NCBI RefSeq assembly: GCF_950295315.1
Contig: NC_080165.1
Location: 10,159,723 to 10,223,722, forward strand
DNA length: 64,000 nt
Direction of reading: 5' to 3'
Source of the DNA: Erinaceus europaeus
Taxonomy: Eukaryota; Chordata; Mammalia; Eulipotyphla; Erinaceidae
Every line of letters starts with the position of its first letter. Positions within the stretch are counted from its first letter, which is position 1. The notes beneath the pieces were generated by a model. That model was not told where the DNA came from and ran no database searches. It was given only the letters and a program-made list of their open reading frames with translations. Shown here in pieces: positions 42,411 through 54,241 of the stretch. The position numbers and the translations under genes are program-made.

Positions 42411-43868
42411 CAAAAAAAGAAAATTAAAAAAGATAATTCTGAATGCCATTAGTCTTCTGTCACACTTATACATGAAGAACTATATATAGTGTTTTGTTCA
42501 TCTAGAATTTAATAGGAAGGGAGTTTCTTATGCAGTCTTCTTGTGCTGATAGCTTTGGTCTGAGGGCAGAAAGCATTTTGTCTTTTGAATAAGTTAAACT
42601 ATATCTTACCGTTTAAAGGTTACACTGCAAAAAGAAGGAGGAGGAGAAGCAGAAGAAAGAGAAGGAGAAAAAGTGGAGTAAATAAAAATGAAATGTTCTA
42701 TCTCAAATGACCAATGAAAAATGTTATCTTTCTCCAAAAAATACACTGAAAAGTGACTACATACAGAAATTTCATACTAAAACTCAATATATTACCTTGC
42801 CTTAAGAGGCGATCAATTCTTATAAGTTTCAGAAAGCCCATAGATATATACAAATATGATGATTAAAAATTCATCTAATAATTTACTTTTTACCTGCTGA
42901 AATTTGTTACTTTTAATAATATAGTATTATTTGCCCCCCAAAAAGTTGGGATTATTAATTTGTGAATGGGTGCCCTAAGCATGAAAATAAAGCTGATGTG
43001 ACTTTACTTAAGATAATTATGTTATGTTATTTTAAGTTCTGTCTGTTTTCTACACTTTTCATTCTTATTTTTCTTCTTGCCTTCTTGTGGGTCCTTAAAC
43101 ATTTTTAGGGATTTTTTTTCTTGCTTAGTGAGTGCATTTTACTGTTTTGAGCAAAATACAGAATTCTTATTTCCCTAGCTTTTGAGAATCATTGTCATAG
43201 TATCAGATGACATTATGATTTTTGTTTCAAACATAAAATCCAAAAACTCACAGGAAAATGTTTTCACTTTCTTTGTCTAGTGAACTCCTGTTTTAAGAAT
43301 GAGAAATGGCCAAGGTCATTACTTAAGTTACTGATTAAACTTGAAATGCTGGGCTGGAATTTCAGAGAAACAGGAATTTAGGATGCAGCAACGCTGAACT
43401 AAGATCAAAGCCTTCAGAAGCTAGCTTTCCACATGGAGATGCCCAGATAGCAGCTGACAGATGATTCTGCACTCATGAAGAATGTCCACAGCATTAAATA
43501 TTACATTTGGAAGGACTACTAAATTCTAAGACCCAAGGAAAGTTCTCTGTTCTCAGGTCCGTGTTCTTGTTAATAACATAAGGTAGTTGCTTCTGATGAC
43601 AGCTCACACTTGTCTTGTTCAGGTCTCCCGGTGTTTGGGTATAGCTGACTTATCTTTGTAGGCGACACCTCTAAAGTCTTGAGTAGATTTATGCAGGAGT
43701 CATACTTCCCTTGCTTCCTGACAATGACTAAGCAGGATGTGGGTCCTGTTTTGATGCCTTAAAACCAGATTTGATAGATTCATACTGGTAATTGAGACAT
43801 TTGAAAACTGTGAGGGGGAAGAACTCAAAAAGTAACAAACAATAAATTTGCAACTTATTGTAAAGTTG
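42411..43868. other. 1.45 kb single-copy DNA
   Basis: A short purine patch is at 42634-42675. Nothing else is recognised. Confidence 0.5.
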
Positions 43869-43869
43869 T

Positions 43870-44008
43870 ATTCTTCTTCTTCTAGCGTTTGCCCTTCTTC
43901 CGTAGCCAGTCAACAGCGTCAGGTTGAGCCTGATGTGAAGTTTCGAGACCTCCTTTGAATCTGGAGAGGTGGCAGTCTTTGACTATGTGCGTCATAGTCT
44001 GTCTGTAG
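43870..44008 (-). mobile_element. Vingi 3' end, 5'-truncated (about 139 bp)
   Basis: TTCTTCTTCTTCTAGCGTTTG, then GCCAGTCAACAGCGTCAGGT and GAATCTGGAGAGGTGGCAGT match 16153-16285. It ends at CATAGTCTGTCTG. No convincing target duplication is seen. Confidence 0.92.
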
Positions 44009-44368
44009 CTAACCAGCAATTAAGAACATACCAGAGAGAAATATAAACCTTTCGTGGCAACTTAAAAGAGGTCATTGCTTGTTGCAGAGGAAGAACAGAG
44101 TGATATTAGTAGCAAACACAAACTACATAGACGTACAAAACTCCAAAGTTGTTTAAATGATAACCCAAGTCTGTTATACTAAATCCAGAGTCCATTCAGT
44201 ACCCTGAGATTTAGAAATAAAAGAATGAGGATTCCTTGACAATATTGGGTCTGTAGAATTCCTGAACCTTCAGAACTTATAGATATAGTTCATCTTTACC
44301 TAGTGAGAAGTAGTAGATACAATAACACTACTATTTCAGGAGACATTGATAATGCCCACCCCCGCCAC
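44009..44368. other. Single-copy DNA
   Basis: Nothing recognised. Confidence 0.45.
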
Positions 44369-44369
44369 A

Positions 44370-44505
44370 TACACACACATACATACATACACACAGACAA
44401 GCACACATACACACACATACATGCACACATACACACACATACACGAACACATACACACATGCATGCACACATACACACATACACACACACACACACACAC
44501 ACGCA
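44370..44505. repeat. (CA)n/(CATA)n microsatellite
   Basis: ACACACATACATACA units, interrupted by GCA and GAA. The Cys/Val open frame across it is an artefact. Confidence 0.95.
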
Positions 44506-44644
44506 CAAAGCCATCCCTTTCTGAAACTACACCACTGCTTCTGCTATCACGAAGACTTTAAAATTTAAATCCTTGCATAACTAGGCTAGAGAATATACTG
44601 GACCTTAAAATGAAGAAAGATTATATTCTTTTTTTCTAAATGTT

Positions 44645-45170
44645 TCACCAGTGGTTTAATAATGATTAACAAGATTGTAAGATAACAGGGCTATAATTCC
44701 ATATGGTCCCCACCACCAAAGCTCTACATCCAGTCCCCTCCATTGGAGGCTTACCTATTCTTTAGCCCTCTAGGAATATGCACCAAAATTCTTTTCGGAG
44801 TGCAGAAGGTGGAAGGTCTCGCTTCTGGAATTGCTTCTCAGTTGAGCATGGATATTAGTAGATCTGTCCATACTCCCAGCCTGTTTCTATCTTTCCCTAG
44901 TGGGGTAGGGCTCTGGGGAGGTAACATTCCAGGACACAATGGTGATATTGTCTAGCCAGGGAAGTCAGAATAGAATTATACTAGTGCCTGCACATTAGAG
45001 GCTGAAAGGTGATAAGATATAAAGCAGGAAGAATTACTTAATAAGCAGAAACTCAAGGAGTAGAGCAGATGAAATTATGGGCTTTTGAGTGGGATGAAGC
45101 TAGGAAGTCTATTTTAGATATGTGTCAAGGGGCTTGTGCATGACTTTAGTCATTTTTTCCTGAGTCTAAA
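44645..45170 (-). mobile_element. L1 3'UTR repeat, diverged
   Basis: GGTTTAATAATGATTAACAA, then GCAGAAGGTGGAAGGTCTC, CTTTCCCTAGTGGGGTAGGG and AAGTCTATTTTAGATATG. Confidence 0.82.
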
Positions 45171-45371
45171 TAGGTTAGCTAAAAATATTATCTGGGAATA
45201 TGGTATCAGAGTTGAGAACAGAAATGAAGGAGTGAACATGTTCTAGTAGGAGTTAAAGTAACATTTCTAGGGTAAGATCTTAAGGATGTTTCATTTAAAG
45301 TGACAGAAAACTGGTATATATTCAGAGATTACAGAATATAGGCATCATGCAGTGTGGGTTTTTTAAAAACA

Positions 45372-45655
45372 TTTTTTTATTTTTTATTTTTTTATTTTCC
45401 CTTTTATTGCCCTTGTTGTTTTATTGTTGTTGTAGTTATTATTGTTGTCGTCATTGTTAGATAGGACAGAGAGAAATGGAGAGAGGAGGAGAAGACAGAG
45501 AGGGGGAGAGAAAGAGAAACACCTGCAGACCTGCTTCACCGCCTGTGAAGCGACTCTCCTGCAGGTGGGGAGCTGGGGGCTCGAACTGGGATTACATCGG
45601 TCCTTCCGCTTCATGCCACATGCGCTTAACCCGCTGCACTACTGCCCAACTCCCT
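45372..45655 (-). mobile_element. SINE-A copy
   Basis: CCCTTTTATTGCCCTTGTTG, GGACAGAGAGAAATGGAGAG, GCAGGTGGGGAGCTGGGGGC and GCGCTTAACCCGCTGCACTA. AAAAACATTTTT flanks both sides. Confidence 0.94.
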
Positions 45656-45666
45656 AAAAAACATTT

Positions 45667-45862
45667 TTATGTGTTTGGTTATTTGATAGAGACAGAGATA
45701 AATGAATAGGGCAGGGAAGATATCAAAAGAGAGACACCTGTAGCCCTGCTGGACCACTCATGAAGCTTTCCCCCTGAAGGTGGGAAACTGAGGGCTTGAA
45801 CCCAGGTATCTGTGTATGTCAACAAGTGCCCTCAACTGGATGCACCATTGCTCAGCACCCGC
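45667..45862 (-). mobile_element. SINE-B copy
   Basis: TTATTTGATAGAGACAGAGA, GCCCTGCTGGACCACTCATG, GGGCTTGAACCCAGGTATCT and GGATGCACCATTGC. Confidence 0.88.
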
Positions 45863-46587
45863 CCCCGTATGGTTTTCATTTCTTATAAACTTGTAGAAAT
45901 TATTTTCCAGATTATTTTTCCCAAAAGCTGTTACATTAATTTCCCCATCTTCAAAATTTACTATGAAATGATTGAAAGTACTATTTTGATGTCATAGCAA
46001 CTTATTGAAAACCATCCAAAAGCCACTTTACAATTTTTTCTCTGATATGCCCTCAATATTTTCTTCAGAACTATTGAACACTTTCTTCACAAGACTAAAC
46101 ATATACTTTGTGATGTAAATACATGTGTGCCAAATTATGATGTCACTCATCTAATGTATATAAGAGTCAAACATAAAATGAAGCATTGTTTAAGCAAGTC
46201 ACTTTATCTCTAGGCCCATATGTCTTAATTTCCAAGAGTGTAAACGGGAATAAACTTCACTGCATTTTACAAATTCTATAACATTGTCATTGTATAATAT
46301 ATACATTGCAGCACTTTGAAAGAATAAATGTTCTCTGAATTCATTTTTATCTCAAGGGTGAGGGTTTATACCATGATCTCAGTTAAACACAAGTAAATGG
46401 ATCCTTGTAATGAAACTCGCATGTAAGTTTAGGATTCATTTCTCATCAAATGACTGAAAATAGGAGTTTTATTTTCATACTCCAATCATCTTGGTAATAT
46501 CCCCTGCAAAAATGTTAATTCATGATACACTCATGTATTCATTTGTGCAGTCAAACAGAAGAAATCAAAGGTGTATGAAAATAAGAG
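45863..46587. other. Single-copy DNA
   Basis: No repeat or coding frame recognised. Confidence 0.5.
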
Positions 46588-47125
46588 TTTCAGATGTCAG
46601 CCTCAGGTAGAAAACTAGTATAGTCATGGGTCCTATGGAATATAATTAAAATAGACCTACTAGATATCTTCAAAACGGAGATCCCAAATCTTCACCTACA
46701 CTACTCCAGCCTTTAGTTTCATGATACTCAACTATTTGTTTGGCTTCATATGTTAAGCCTTTTTTCAGCTACCAGGTTCCAGATGCTACCATGATGCCAA
46801 CTGGACTTCCCCAGGCAGACAACCCCACCAATGTGTCCTGGAGTCCCCCTTACCCAAAGAGAGAGAGAGGCTGGGAGTATGGATCCACCTGTGAACGCCC
46901 ATGTTCAGCAGGGAAGCAATTACAGAAGCCAGACCTTCCACCTTCTGCATCCCATAATGACCCTGGCTCCATACTCCCAGAGGGTTAAAGAATAGGAAAG
47001 CTATTGGGGAGGGGATGGGATACAAAGTTCTGGTGTTGGGAATTATGTGGAGTTGTACCCCTCTTATCCTATGGTTTAGTCAATGTCTCCTTTTTATAAA
47101 TAAAAAAAAAAATTAAAAAAGGAAA
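46588..47125 (+). mobile_element. L1 3'UTR repeat
   Basis: TTTCAGATGTCAGCCTCAGG, GGAATATAATTAAAATAGAC, ACCAGGTTCCAGATGCTACC and CTCCTTTTTATAAATAAAAA with an A tail. Confidence 0.92.
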
Positions 47126-47309
47126 AAAAGAAAGAAATCCAAGTCATGGAAAAATTGAACCAGCTTTAAGAATGTCTAATATTTAACTATTATTTCTTTG
47201 CACAAATTCTTTAACTCTACCATTGCTTGAAGGTGCCACATCTGAAAGGATTGCTATTTATGAACTACTGCTTGACTCAGGGAGCCTAGCTTTAAATACT
47301 CTGGCCTCA

Positions 47310-47465
47310 AGAATTCTTAAGTTTGGTGCGACACACCACTCGCCTGGATAGTTGTCCAAGTCTGAGCCTGCCCTCCACTTCATCAGAGGAAGCATTGGTG
47401 CTATGCTATTTTCCTCTCACTCTTTCCCTCTCTTTCTATCTGAAAAAAATCAGCTTGGATTAATA
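47310..47465 (+). mobile_element. Possible SINE-D remnant
   Basis: GGTGCGACACACCACTCGCC, then CACTTCATCAGAGGAAGCAT and GGTGCTATGCTATTTTCCTC resemble the SINE-D body. Weak. Confidence 0.35.
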
Positions 47466-47771
47466 AAATATAGTGATGGCAAGAAAAAAATTATATTTAA
47501 AAATTATTCGAGGAAGCACACACTGCTATCTCACTCTCTACTGCTCATAACTGTACACAGACGTACACACACCCTGAACTATTCATTATTTCCATGTGTC
47601 TGAGAGGACAAAGAAACTCCAGAGCCTGGTCCCTCATCTCCCAGCTTTCCAGGTTTACAGTCCTAGAGAAGCATAAACACGTTTAGGCTGACTTTGTGGG
47701 TGGGGTGTACTAATAGACTTGGGGACATGTGAAATAGTGTCCCTGAGATAACTATTGTCTTATCTAACAGC

Positions 47772-47774
<3 letters not shown>

Positions 47775-47820
<46 letters not shown>
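47775..47820. repeat. (CA)n microsatellite
   Basis: An uninterrupted ACAC run of about 46 bp. Confidence 0.96.
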
Positions 47821-47824
<4 letters not shown>

Positions 47825-47829
47825 AGTTA

Positions 47830-47965
47830 AACAATAGCACACAAGAATCACATACCAGAGGGTCTAAGTTCAATTTCTAATAGTACCATTTCAGAACTGA
47901 ACATAGTTGGGGCCTTTCTCTCTCACCCTTCCTCTGTCTTTGTTATTAAAATAAAATTTAAAATT
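47830..47965 (+). mobile_element. SINE-C remnant
   Basis: AGAGGGTCTAAGTTCAATTTC, then AATAGTACCATTTCAGAACTG and CTCTCTCACCC, ending AAAATAAAATTTAAA. Confidence 0.5.
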
Positions 47966-47974
47966 CTTAACAGG

Positions 47975-48520
47975 TCAACAGGTTTTCCACACCTATGGAC
48001 ACCTAATTTTTGATAAAGAGGCCCAAACTACAAATGGAGGAAGGAGGTTCTCTTCAATAAATGGTGCTGGGAAAACTGGGTTGAAAAGTGCAGAAGAATG
48101 AAACTGAACCACTTTATCTCACCAGAAACAAAAGTCAACTCCAAATGGATCAAGGACCTGGATGTTAGACAAGAAACTACCAAATACTCAGAGGAAAATA
48201 TTGGCGGAACACTTTCCCATCTAAACCTCAAGGGCATCTTTGATGATACCAACCCAATTGCAAGGAAGACAACAAAAACAAATCAATGGAACTTCATCAA
48301 ATTGAAAAGCTTCTGCATAGCCAAAGAAACCATCACTCAAACAAAGAGACCCCCTCACAGAGTGGGAGATCTTTACATGCAATACATCAGACAAGAGGCT
48401 AATAACCAAAATATATAAAAAGCTCACTAAACTCAGCATCAAAAAATCGAATGACCCAATCGAGAAGTGAGGAGAGGATATGAAAAGAATATTCACTACA
48501 GAGGAGATACAAAATTTAAT
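47975..48520 (+). pseudogene. L1 ORF2 internal fragment
   Basis: The plus strand encodes [20 protein letters not shown] (from 48098) and SHLNLKGIFDDTNPIARK, the stretch between the RT and the cysteine region. It is cut at both ends (TTTCCACACCTATGGACACC at the left, AGATACAAAAT at the right) and has no 3' tail. This suggests an inverted or orphaned L1 piece. Confidence 0.93.
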
Positions 48521-49047
48521 ATGGAAACTCTTAGTTGTAGCGTTATAACAAAAGCATTATGAATTTCTCTGAGTTTATTCAGTATACTAGTTTAACAAAT
48601 ATTAATTACCTATATTAAGTGCAGGGTTTTACATTATTGTGGATGGTGAGATAAATAAGGTACTATTCTTATACTTTCTCTATGCAAAAGACATATTTTT
48701 TCAATATTAACATATCATTTTGATAACTGGCATCTCACGCATGAAGTAGAACCATACTACAAATGATTCTTTCTCCTGAGTATATATTACCTCTGTCAGT
48801 ACGACTTGAATAAGCAACAGTTGTAAGCACATGACTTCTCTTCAATATAATAGGAGTGGAAGTGCTGTTTGACTGTCCCTTTCATGTGTCCCTCGATGAC
48901 ACATAGACTTCTGCACTCGAGGAAGTCTCCACAACACAAGCAACTTTTACTTTCCCCTGCAATAAATGTCATTTCACACAAGAGAATAAATCATGTTCTG
49001 AGAGCTCTTCCTGGACACAGACTTCAGAAGTATTATATATTCAGTTT
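48521..49047. other. Single-copy DNA
   Basis: Nothing recognised. Confidence 0.45.
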
Positions 49048-49115
49048 TTTTTTCCCCACTAGGATTATTCTCAGGCCTCTGTGCTTGCACTATTCCACTG
49101 ACTAATTCTGGAAGA

Positions 49116-49158
<43 letters not shown>
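49048..49158 (-). mobile_element. SINE-A 3' block plus (TA)n
   Basis: AGGATTATTCTCAGGCCTCT, then GTGCTTGCACTATTCCACTG is the complement of the SINE-A 3' block. A (TA)n run fills 49121-49158. Confidence 0.65.
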
Positions 49159-49161
<3 letters not shown>

Positions 49162-49219
49162 TAAATGAAACACGAGGACAGGGGAGGGAAGAAAATAAAC
49201 AGCACAGCACTGCTTTTCA

Positions 49220-49470
49220 CTCCTTAAGTTGCCCATTTTGCATGGTTCTCTCTATCTTTCTCTCTCTCTCAACTCACCCTCCCTTCCCTCTCAGTTTCTC
49301 TCTGCCCTGTCAAATAAAAATGGAAGTAGAAAGAAAAAAATGGAAAATATGGCCACCAAAAGCCATGGACTAATAGGGCCAGCACCCAGTCCCCCACCAC
49401 CCCACCTCCAGCCCTCAGCTCCAGAGATAACCCTAGTGGTAATAAATAAATAAATAAATAAATAAAAGAC
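49220..49470 (+). mobile_element. SINE-A-like copy, head lost
   Basis: CTCAGTTTCTCTCTGCCCTG, TCAAATAAAAATGG, then GGCCACCAAAAGCCATGGAC and GAGATAACCCTAGTGG, with an (AAAT)n tail. Confidence 0.65.
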
Positions 49471-49524
49471 AAGATAAGACTAAACAAGAAAAGGAAAGGA
49501 AAGAAAACAAAAGAAGATGGAAAT

Positions 49525-51401
49525 GGGGGGGTGGAGCCAAGATAGAGACTTGCAAGCAGCAGCTTGTGACCTGGGATTCTCTGGCTAGGGTAGAATGCTG
49601 GGCCATCAGCAGGAGGGTGAATAAGGGGTCCTAAGGTGAAACCACCCTTGGGTTAGAAAACAGGGGCCAGGGGGGAAAAAGAAAGGAAATCTTTTGATTA
49701 TTTCTGAAACTCACCCCTACCCCCTACCCCAGAACCAGCCCCCAGGGGCTGGACAACTGCTCCTAGCAGGCTCCCCACTGAGCTATCTTCTTACCAAGAC
49801 TCCTGGCTCACCAGGAGTGTCATTCCAAGCCTTTTCCTTTTTTTTTTAAGTGGATGGATAGTGTCTCTATTTGAGAGACAAAATACCTGGCCAATCAGAG
49901 CCTCATCCCTGCCTGGGAAAGACTACCTGGAGGTTTTTTGTTTGTTTGTTTGTTTGTTTTCATGGATACTTCTAACAATTAGCTGTCTTTGCTCGGGCTG
50001 CCTGCAGCTAATCTGGAGCAGTCCAAACTGTACACTGACTGTTAGGGTTTTTCACTCTATTGTATTTTATTATTACTATTATTATATAAGTGAGTGAGTC
50101 CCTTTTGCCCCCTCCTTCTTCAGATGACTGGGTGTTATATCCAGTGTGAGAGGAACTTGTTTCTTTCTACCTTTTCCCTCCACTCCCCTTTTTCCCTCCT
50201 CGTAGCTAATTAAAAAAAAAAAAAAAAAAATACCTCTTTCCTTCCACTGCTTTTTTTTTTTTTCTTGTTCTTGTCTTCTTTTCTGCCTTCCTCTTTCTTT
50301 TGCTTTCTAAATGATTTTAGGGAAGAAATCTAACTCAGAGTGGACTCTGTGTGTGTGTCTCTCTCTCTTTTCTACTTCCCTTTCTCCTCTTGCTATCCCT
50401 GGAGTTTACAGTGGACAGTAGATTCGCATAATTGTCGATTCTTGCTCTCCCTTTTTTCCTTTCTCTTTCTTTTTCCTTTAGATTTGTTGCTATTTCTTCT
50501 TGGACTGGAAGTGTTGTTTGGCTAACTGGTATTGGTTGAACTGCATCAATCCTTGCTTCAGTTACTATTGTTGTAATTTCTGAGGTTGGGTGACTACATC
50601 TGTCATAAAGGTACTTAGTATAGCGTGGCTTGTACTCAAACTGAAGAACAACAGAACAGGAAAATTAAAAACACATCAATAAAAAAAAGGTTAAATCAAG
50701 AGCAAAAAAAAAACTGCTACCACAATGAATCAAGACAGGAGCCCAGAAGAAACTCCAAATCAATCAGAAGTAACCATAGATAAGAAAGGTATGCAAGTAA
50801 TAATAAACTTAATAATCACAGAAATGAAAACAACTATGGAGGGAAGGGCTATCAGAATTAGGGAAACAACAGATGAGACCCTCAAGGAAAACACAAGCTA
50901 CCTCAAGGCAATTAGAGAACTGAAAACTGAAATAGCTGAGCTAAAAGGTCAATTAGCAGAACAAGCTAATACTATAACTAAACTGAAGAAAGAAGCCAAG
51001 GAACAGGAAAGCAGGCTATCAGAAGCAGAAAACAGAATTAGCCAGACAGAAGATGACCTAGAGAAAACTACGAAAGAGGTAAAAGAACTCAAAAAGAAAT
51101 TGAGAAGCCCTGAAAACAACAACAGAGACATATGGAATGATCTCAAAAGAAATAACATTCATATAATTGGCCTGACAGAGGAAGAAAGAGAGGAAGGGGG
51201 AAGTAAATATTCCAAAGGAAATAATAGAAGGAAACTTCCCAGACCTAAACAACAGGAAGGACATTAAGATTCAAGAGGCACAGGGAGTCCCAAACAGAAT
51301 CAACCCAGACATGAAGTCGCCAAGACACATCATAGTTACAATGAAAAGGCATAAGGATAAAGAAAAGATTCTAAAGGCTGCAAGAGAGAGAGAAAAAAAA
51401 A
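49525..51401 (+). mobile_element. L1 with complete 5' end that stops in ORF1
   Basis: It starts GGGGGTGGAGCCAAGATAGA, the L1 5' terminus, has a 5'UTR to about 50724 and ORF1 to about 51390. It then stops at an A run (GAGAGAAAAAAAAAAG) where ORF1 normally has GAAACAAAAAG. AGAAGATGGAAAT (49512-49524) and AGATGATGAAAAT (51402-51414) match at 11 of 13 and may be the target duplication. ORF2 is absent. Confidence 0.85.
50725..51390 (+). pseudogene. L1 ORF1, partial, frameshifted
   Basis: MNQDRSPEETPNQSEVTIDK opens the frame; the true start is slightly upstream in other copies. A long coiled coil follows (AIRELKTEIAELKGQLAEQA, then LSEAENRISQTEDDLEKTTK) and the RRM begins NNRDIWNDLKRNNIHIIGL. A frameshift near 51195 gives the false end GGSKYSKGNN. 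In another frame the homology continues through the equivalent of PRHIIVTMKR to LKAARERE, where the element ends. About two-thirds of ORF1 is present. Confidence 0.92.
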
Positions 51402-51414
51402 AGATGATGAAAAT

Positions 51415-52379
51415 ATTGGCATGTTAAAAGTTAATTTTATTTCTGTTTTATATATTTTTTTTCTGTTAATGTATTTCTGAGCTCTTTTAAATTCTGATAG
51501 TTCCAGAGTGTATATCATAACTGAGACTGGTTCTAGTCATTGCTTTATCAAATGGAAGCATTTTTTTCCTTGGCATTTTTCTATGCCCTACTTTTTTGTT
51601 GTTGTTGAAATTTGAACATTTTGTGTTGAACAGAAGAATTAGTTAAATTTTATTCTTGTATATAAGCAAACCGTTTGTTTTTTTTTTTTCCTACTAAAAT
51701 TTCAGTTTGGAGTTTGAATTAACTTAGGCAGGGATTGAGCTGAGTTTAGAGTTAATATCTCAGCATGCTACAGGTTCCAAATGCTCTAACAATATGTTGT
51801 GTTTAGAGTAACAACTCCCCTCACACCCCTATTTTCTTAGGGGACATTTCTTAATATCTGTTCTGCTCACAGATTTCTACCTTTCCTTTTTTGCCTCAGA
51901 TAGGTGCATCTTGATATGCCTGTGCCTCTCCTAGAGAATTGTATGGTTAGTAAATGAGATATGTTTTACCTTGTGGTTGAGTTATGAAAAGAAAATGTTT
52001 TCTGTTTTAATAGTTCTAAGTACTAGTCTAACATTGTGTCACTAGACCGTGAAGATATGGCCTTCTCAGTTATTTTTTGTGCCGCTCTGTCAACTATAAT
52101 ATCAGATCCACAGCGCTTTCTTGCCCTTGTATGTGAGAAATATATGTCATTCTATTATTTTCTATTGGGTTGTCAGAAAAGTCATATTTTTCTCTGTAAA
52201 AATGCATCATGACAAACATATAGCCTACATATACATAATATGTAAAAATATTATAAATGATTCTATATTATAATACATGCCTCAGAAAACTATAGCAATG
52301 GGATCTGCTTCCACCTCCCCCCCAAATTAGGTCTTTTGTTCTTGGGACAGGAGTAACAGAATAATAATTAAATAAAAAA
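51415..52379. other. 0.96 kb single-copy DNA
   Basis: No repeat or coding frame recognised. Confidence 0.5.
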
Positions 52380-52510
52380 CTTTCATGACTGAGATTTTAA
52401 GGTCTCAGGTTCAATCCCCAATACCATCATAAACCAGAGTTGAGCAATACTCTGTTCTGTCTCTCTCTGTGTCTCTGTCTCTCTTTATCTCCCTTTCTCT
52501 CATTAAGATG
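52380..52510 (+). mobile_element. SINE-C copy
   Basis: GATTTTAAGGTCTCAGGTTC, then AATCCCCAATACCATCATAA and CCAGAGTTGAGCAATACTCT. Confidence 0.7.
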
Positions 52511-53051
52511 GGAGAAATATCCACCCAGAGTTTATTTCCACTCTTCATTTGTTTATTTTACTCTCTACAAGTCCTTCTACAAATTAATCTTTTTTTCAGG
52601 CACTATACCAAAATTTATGTAAGCATCCAAATGAGGTAATAAGCAAAAGCTACAAAGAGTGTACAAATTGTCCAAATATCAGTGTTTTTCTGTGAGTCCA
52701 GAGTTATCACCAAGGTTCTACTAATTAGAGTTAACTACAGTAGCTGAGATCCTCTTATTAGTATTAGGATGGTATGCTTCAAGTAAATAAATTCAAACTT
52801 GCATTTCTCCCAGAATATAACTATCTCTGTTTAGTTATTGAGTTAGTTGACTACTCTGAAACCGTAACTTTTAGTACTCAAGAAATGGTGTAAGTGATCT
52901 TGTAAATCTTAGAGCAATCAGATAGAAAAAGACTTAAAATTAATATTTTTTTTAATATAAGACGAGTTAAATAATATCTGGTTATAGAAGACATTGCAAT
53001 ATACATAGAAAAATGTAAAGACTCCACCAGAAAAAAAGAGAAAAAAAAACT
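52511..53051. other. Single-copy DNA
   Basis: Nothing recognised. Confidence 0.45.
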
Positions 53052-53160
53052 ACTACTGGGCTGGGGAGACACCATAATGGTTATGCAAAAAGGTGTTCTT
53101 GACTGAAGCACCAAAGTTCGCAGGTTCAATGACCAGCACCAGCATAAGCCAGAGTGGAGC
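53052..53160 (+). mobile_element. SINE-C copy
   Basis: GGGCTGGGGAGACACCATAA, GGTTATGCAAAAAGGTGTTC, CGCAGGTTCAATGACCAGCA and AAGCCAGAGTGGAGCAGTGA. A second partial head (GGCTGTGCAGACAGAATAAC) lies at 53221. Confidence 0.75.
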
Positions 53161-53299
53161 AGTGATGAGATAAAAACAAGCCACCCAGCAAGCAACAAAA
53201 CAATGTGAAAGAAACACAAATGGCTGTGCAGACAGAATAACGGTTATGCAAATGACTTCAGTAATGTATATATAATATATGTAAATATATATCTAAATA

Positions 53300-53450
53300 T
53301 ATATTTCTAAACATCTAAAACCAGTAAATCCAAGAAAGTGACAGGATACAAAATCAATTGCCTTTCTATACACAATGAATTAGAGAAAGGAAATATTCCA
53401 CTCACAACTATTTGAAAACAAAACAAAACCAAAAAAAAGATAAAAGCAGA
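53300..53450 (+). pseudogene. Old L1 ORF2 fragment
   Basis: AGGATACAAAATCAATTGCC, then TTTCTATACACAATGAATTA corresponds to the SGYKIN...AFLY region of ORF2. Short and diverged. Confidence 0.6.
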
Positions 53451-53750
53451 GGTAAAAATAACCTGACAGTGTATCAGTGAAAATTAATTATGATTATTTA
53501 TTAATAATAATAATACAGATCTCATTGAAAGAGATCCATAAAACCTATTGCCTTAATTCAAATCAATGTATTTATTTGATCATCTGGGCTATTTGGGTAC
53601 TTGGCACCTACATGACTCTCCTGCTCCTGAAATGAAAACTCCACAGACAAGTGTAGAAGAGACTGTTTCTGCTGCAGGACTAACGTCCACATCCCAGCAT
53701 CCAGAGTGGGCTCTGATTACAGCCAACCTGCTCTCACCTTGACCATCAGC

Positions 53751-54053
53751 TGTTGGGCAGTACGCCAGCTTCCCCCTGCTTATCCCTGCAGTCTGTTTAC
53801 ATAACCAGTTACCTAGGAACCACCCTGCCTGCAGGGTATTGGTTTAATCCCCACTAGTTAGATGGAAGCTTTCTATGTTCTGTTCATGCTCTTTTTTTTG
53901 CTCCGCCCCCTCTCCTAGTCATTTCCTTTCCTTGCCACTTCCGGTGAAGAGATGCATAAAAGGCGATATATCTGATTAATAAACAAGATACTGCTTCCCA
54001 GCTCAGCCATGAGTCCCCGTCATCTCTCTCCCGCTCACAAAGCTAGACGGGCA
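53751..54053 (+). mobile_element. Endogenous retrovirus LTR (303 bp, class II-like)
   Basis: It runs from TGTTGGGCAG to GACGGGCA, the TG...CA form. It has a GC box-like CTCCGCCCCC, a TATA-like ATAAAAGG (53956-53963) and AATAAA (53978-53983), in the order U3-R-U5. The adjoining primer-binding site confirms a 5' LTR in plus orientation. No gag, pol or env sequence follows, so this is only an LTR with a short leader. Confidence 0.85.
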
Positions 54054-54055
54054 AC

Positions 54056-54074
54056 TGGCACCCCGAACTGGGAC
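54056..54074 (+). other. Retroviral primer-binding site, Lys-tRNA-like
   Basis: The 19 bases starting TGGCACCCCGAAC lie 2 nt after the LTR. They match the Lys-tRNA type except for one extra base and two substitutions. The leader then runs into a GT repeat near 54130. Confidence 0.75.
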
Positions 54075-54129
54075 CGGCAGTCAGCTTCTTAATGGACTCT
54101 GTCTCTACCCAATCAGCCTGAGCTGTGCA

Positions 54130-54191
<62 letters not shown>

Positions 54192-54198
54192 TGTGTGT

Positions 54199-54241
<43 letters not shown>

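Noticed and set aside
44296..44561. Cys/Val- and Thr/His-rich frames
   Set aside because: They are translations of the CA repeat.
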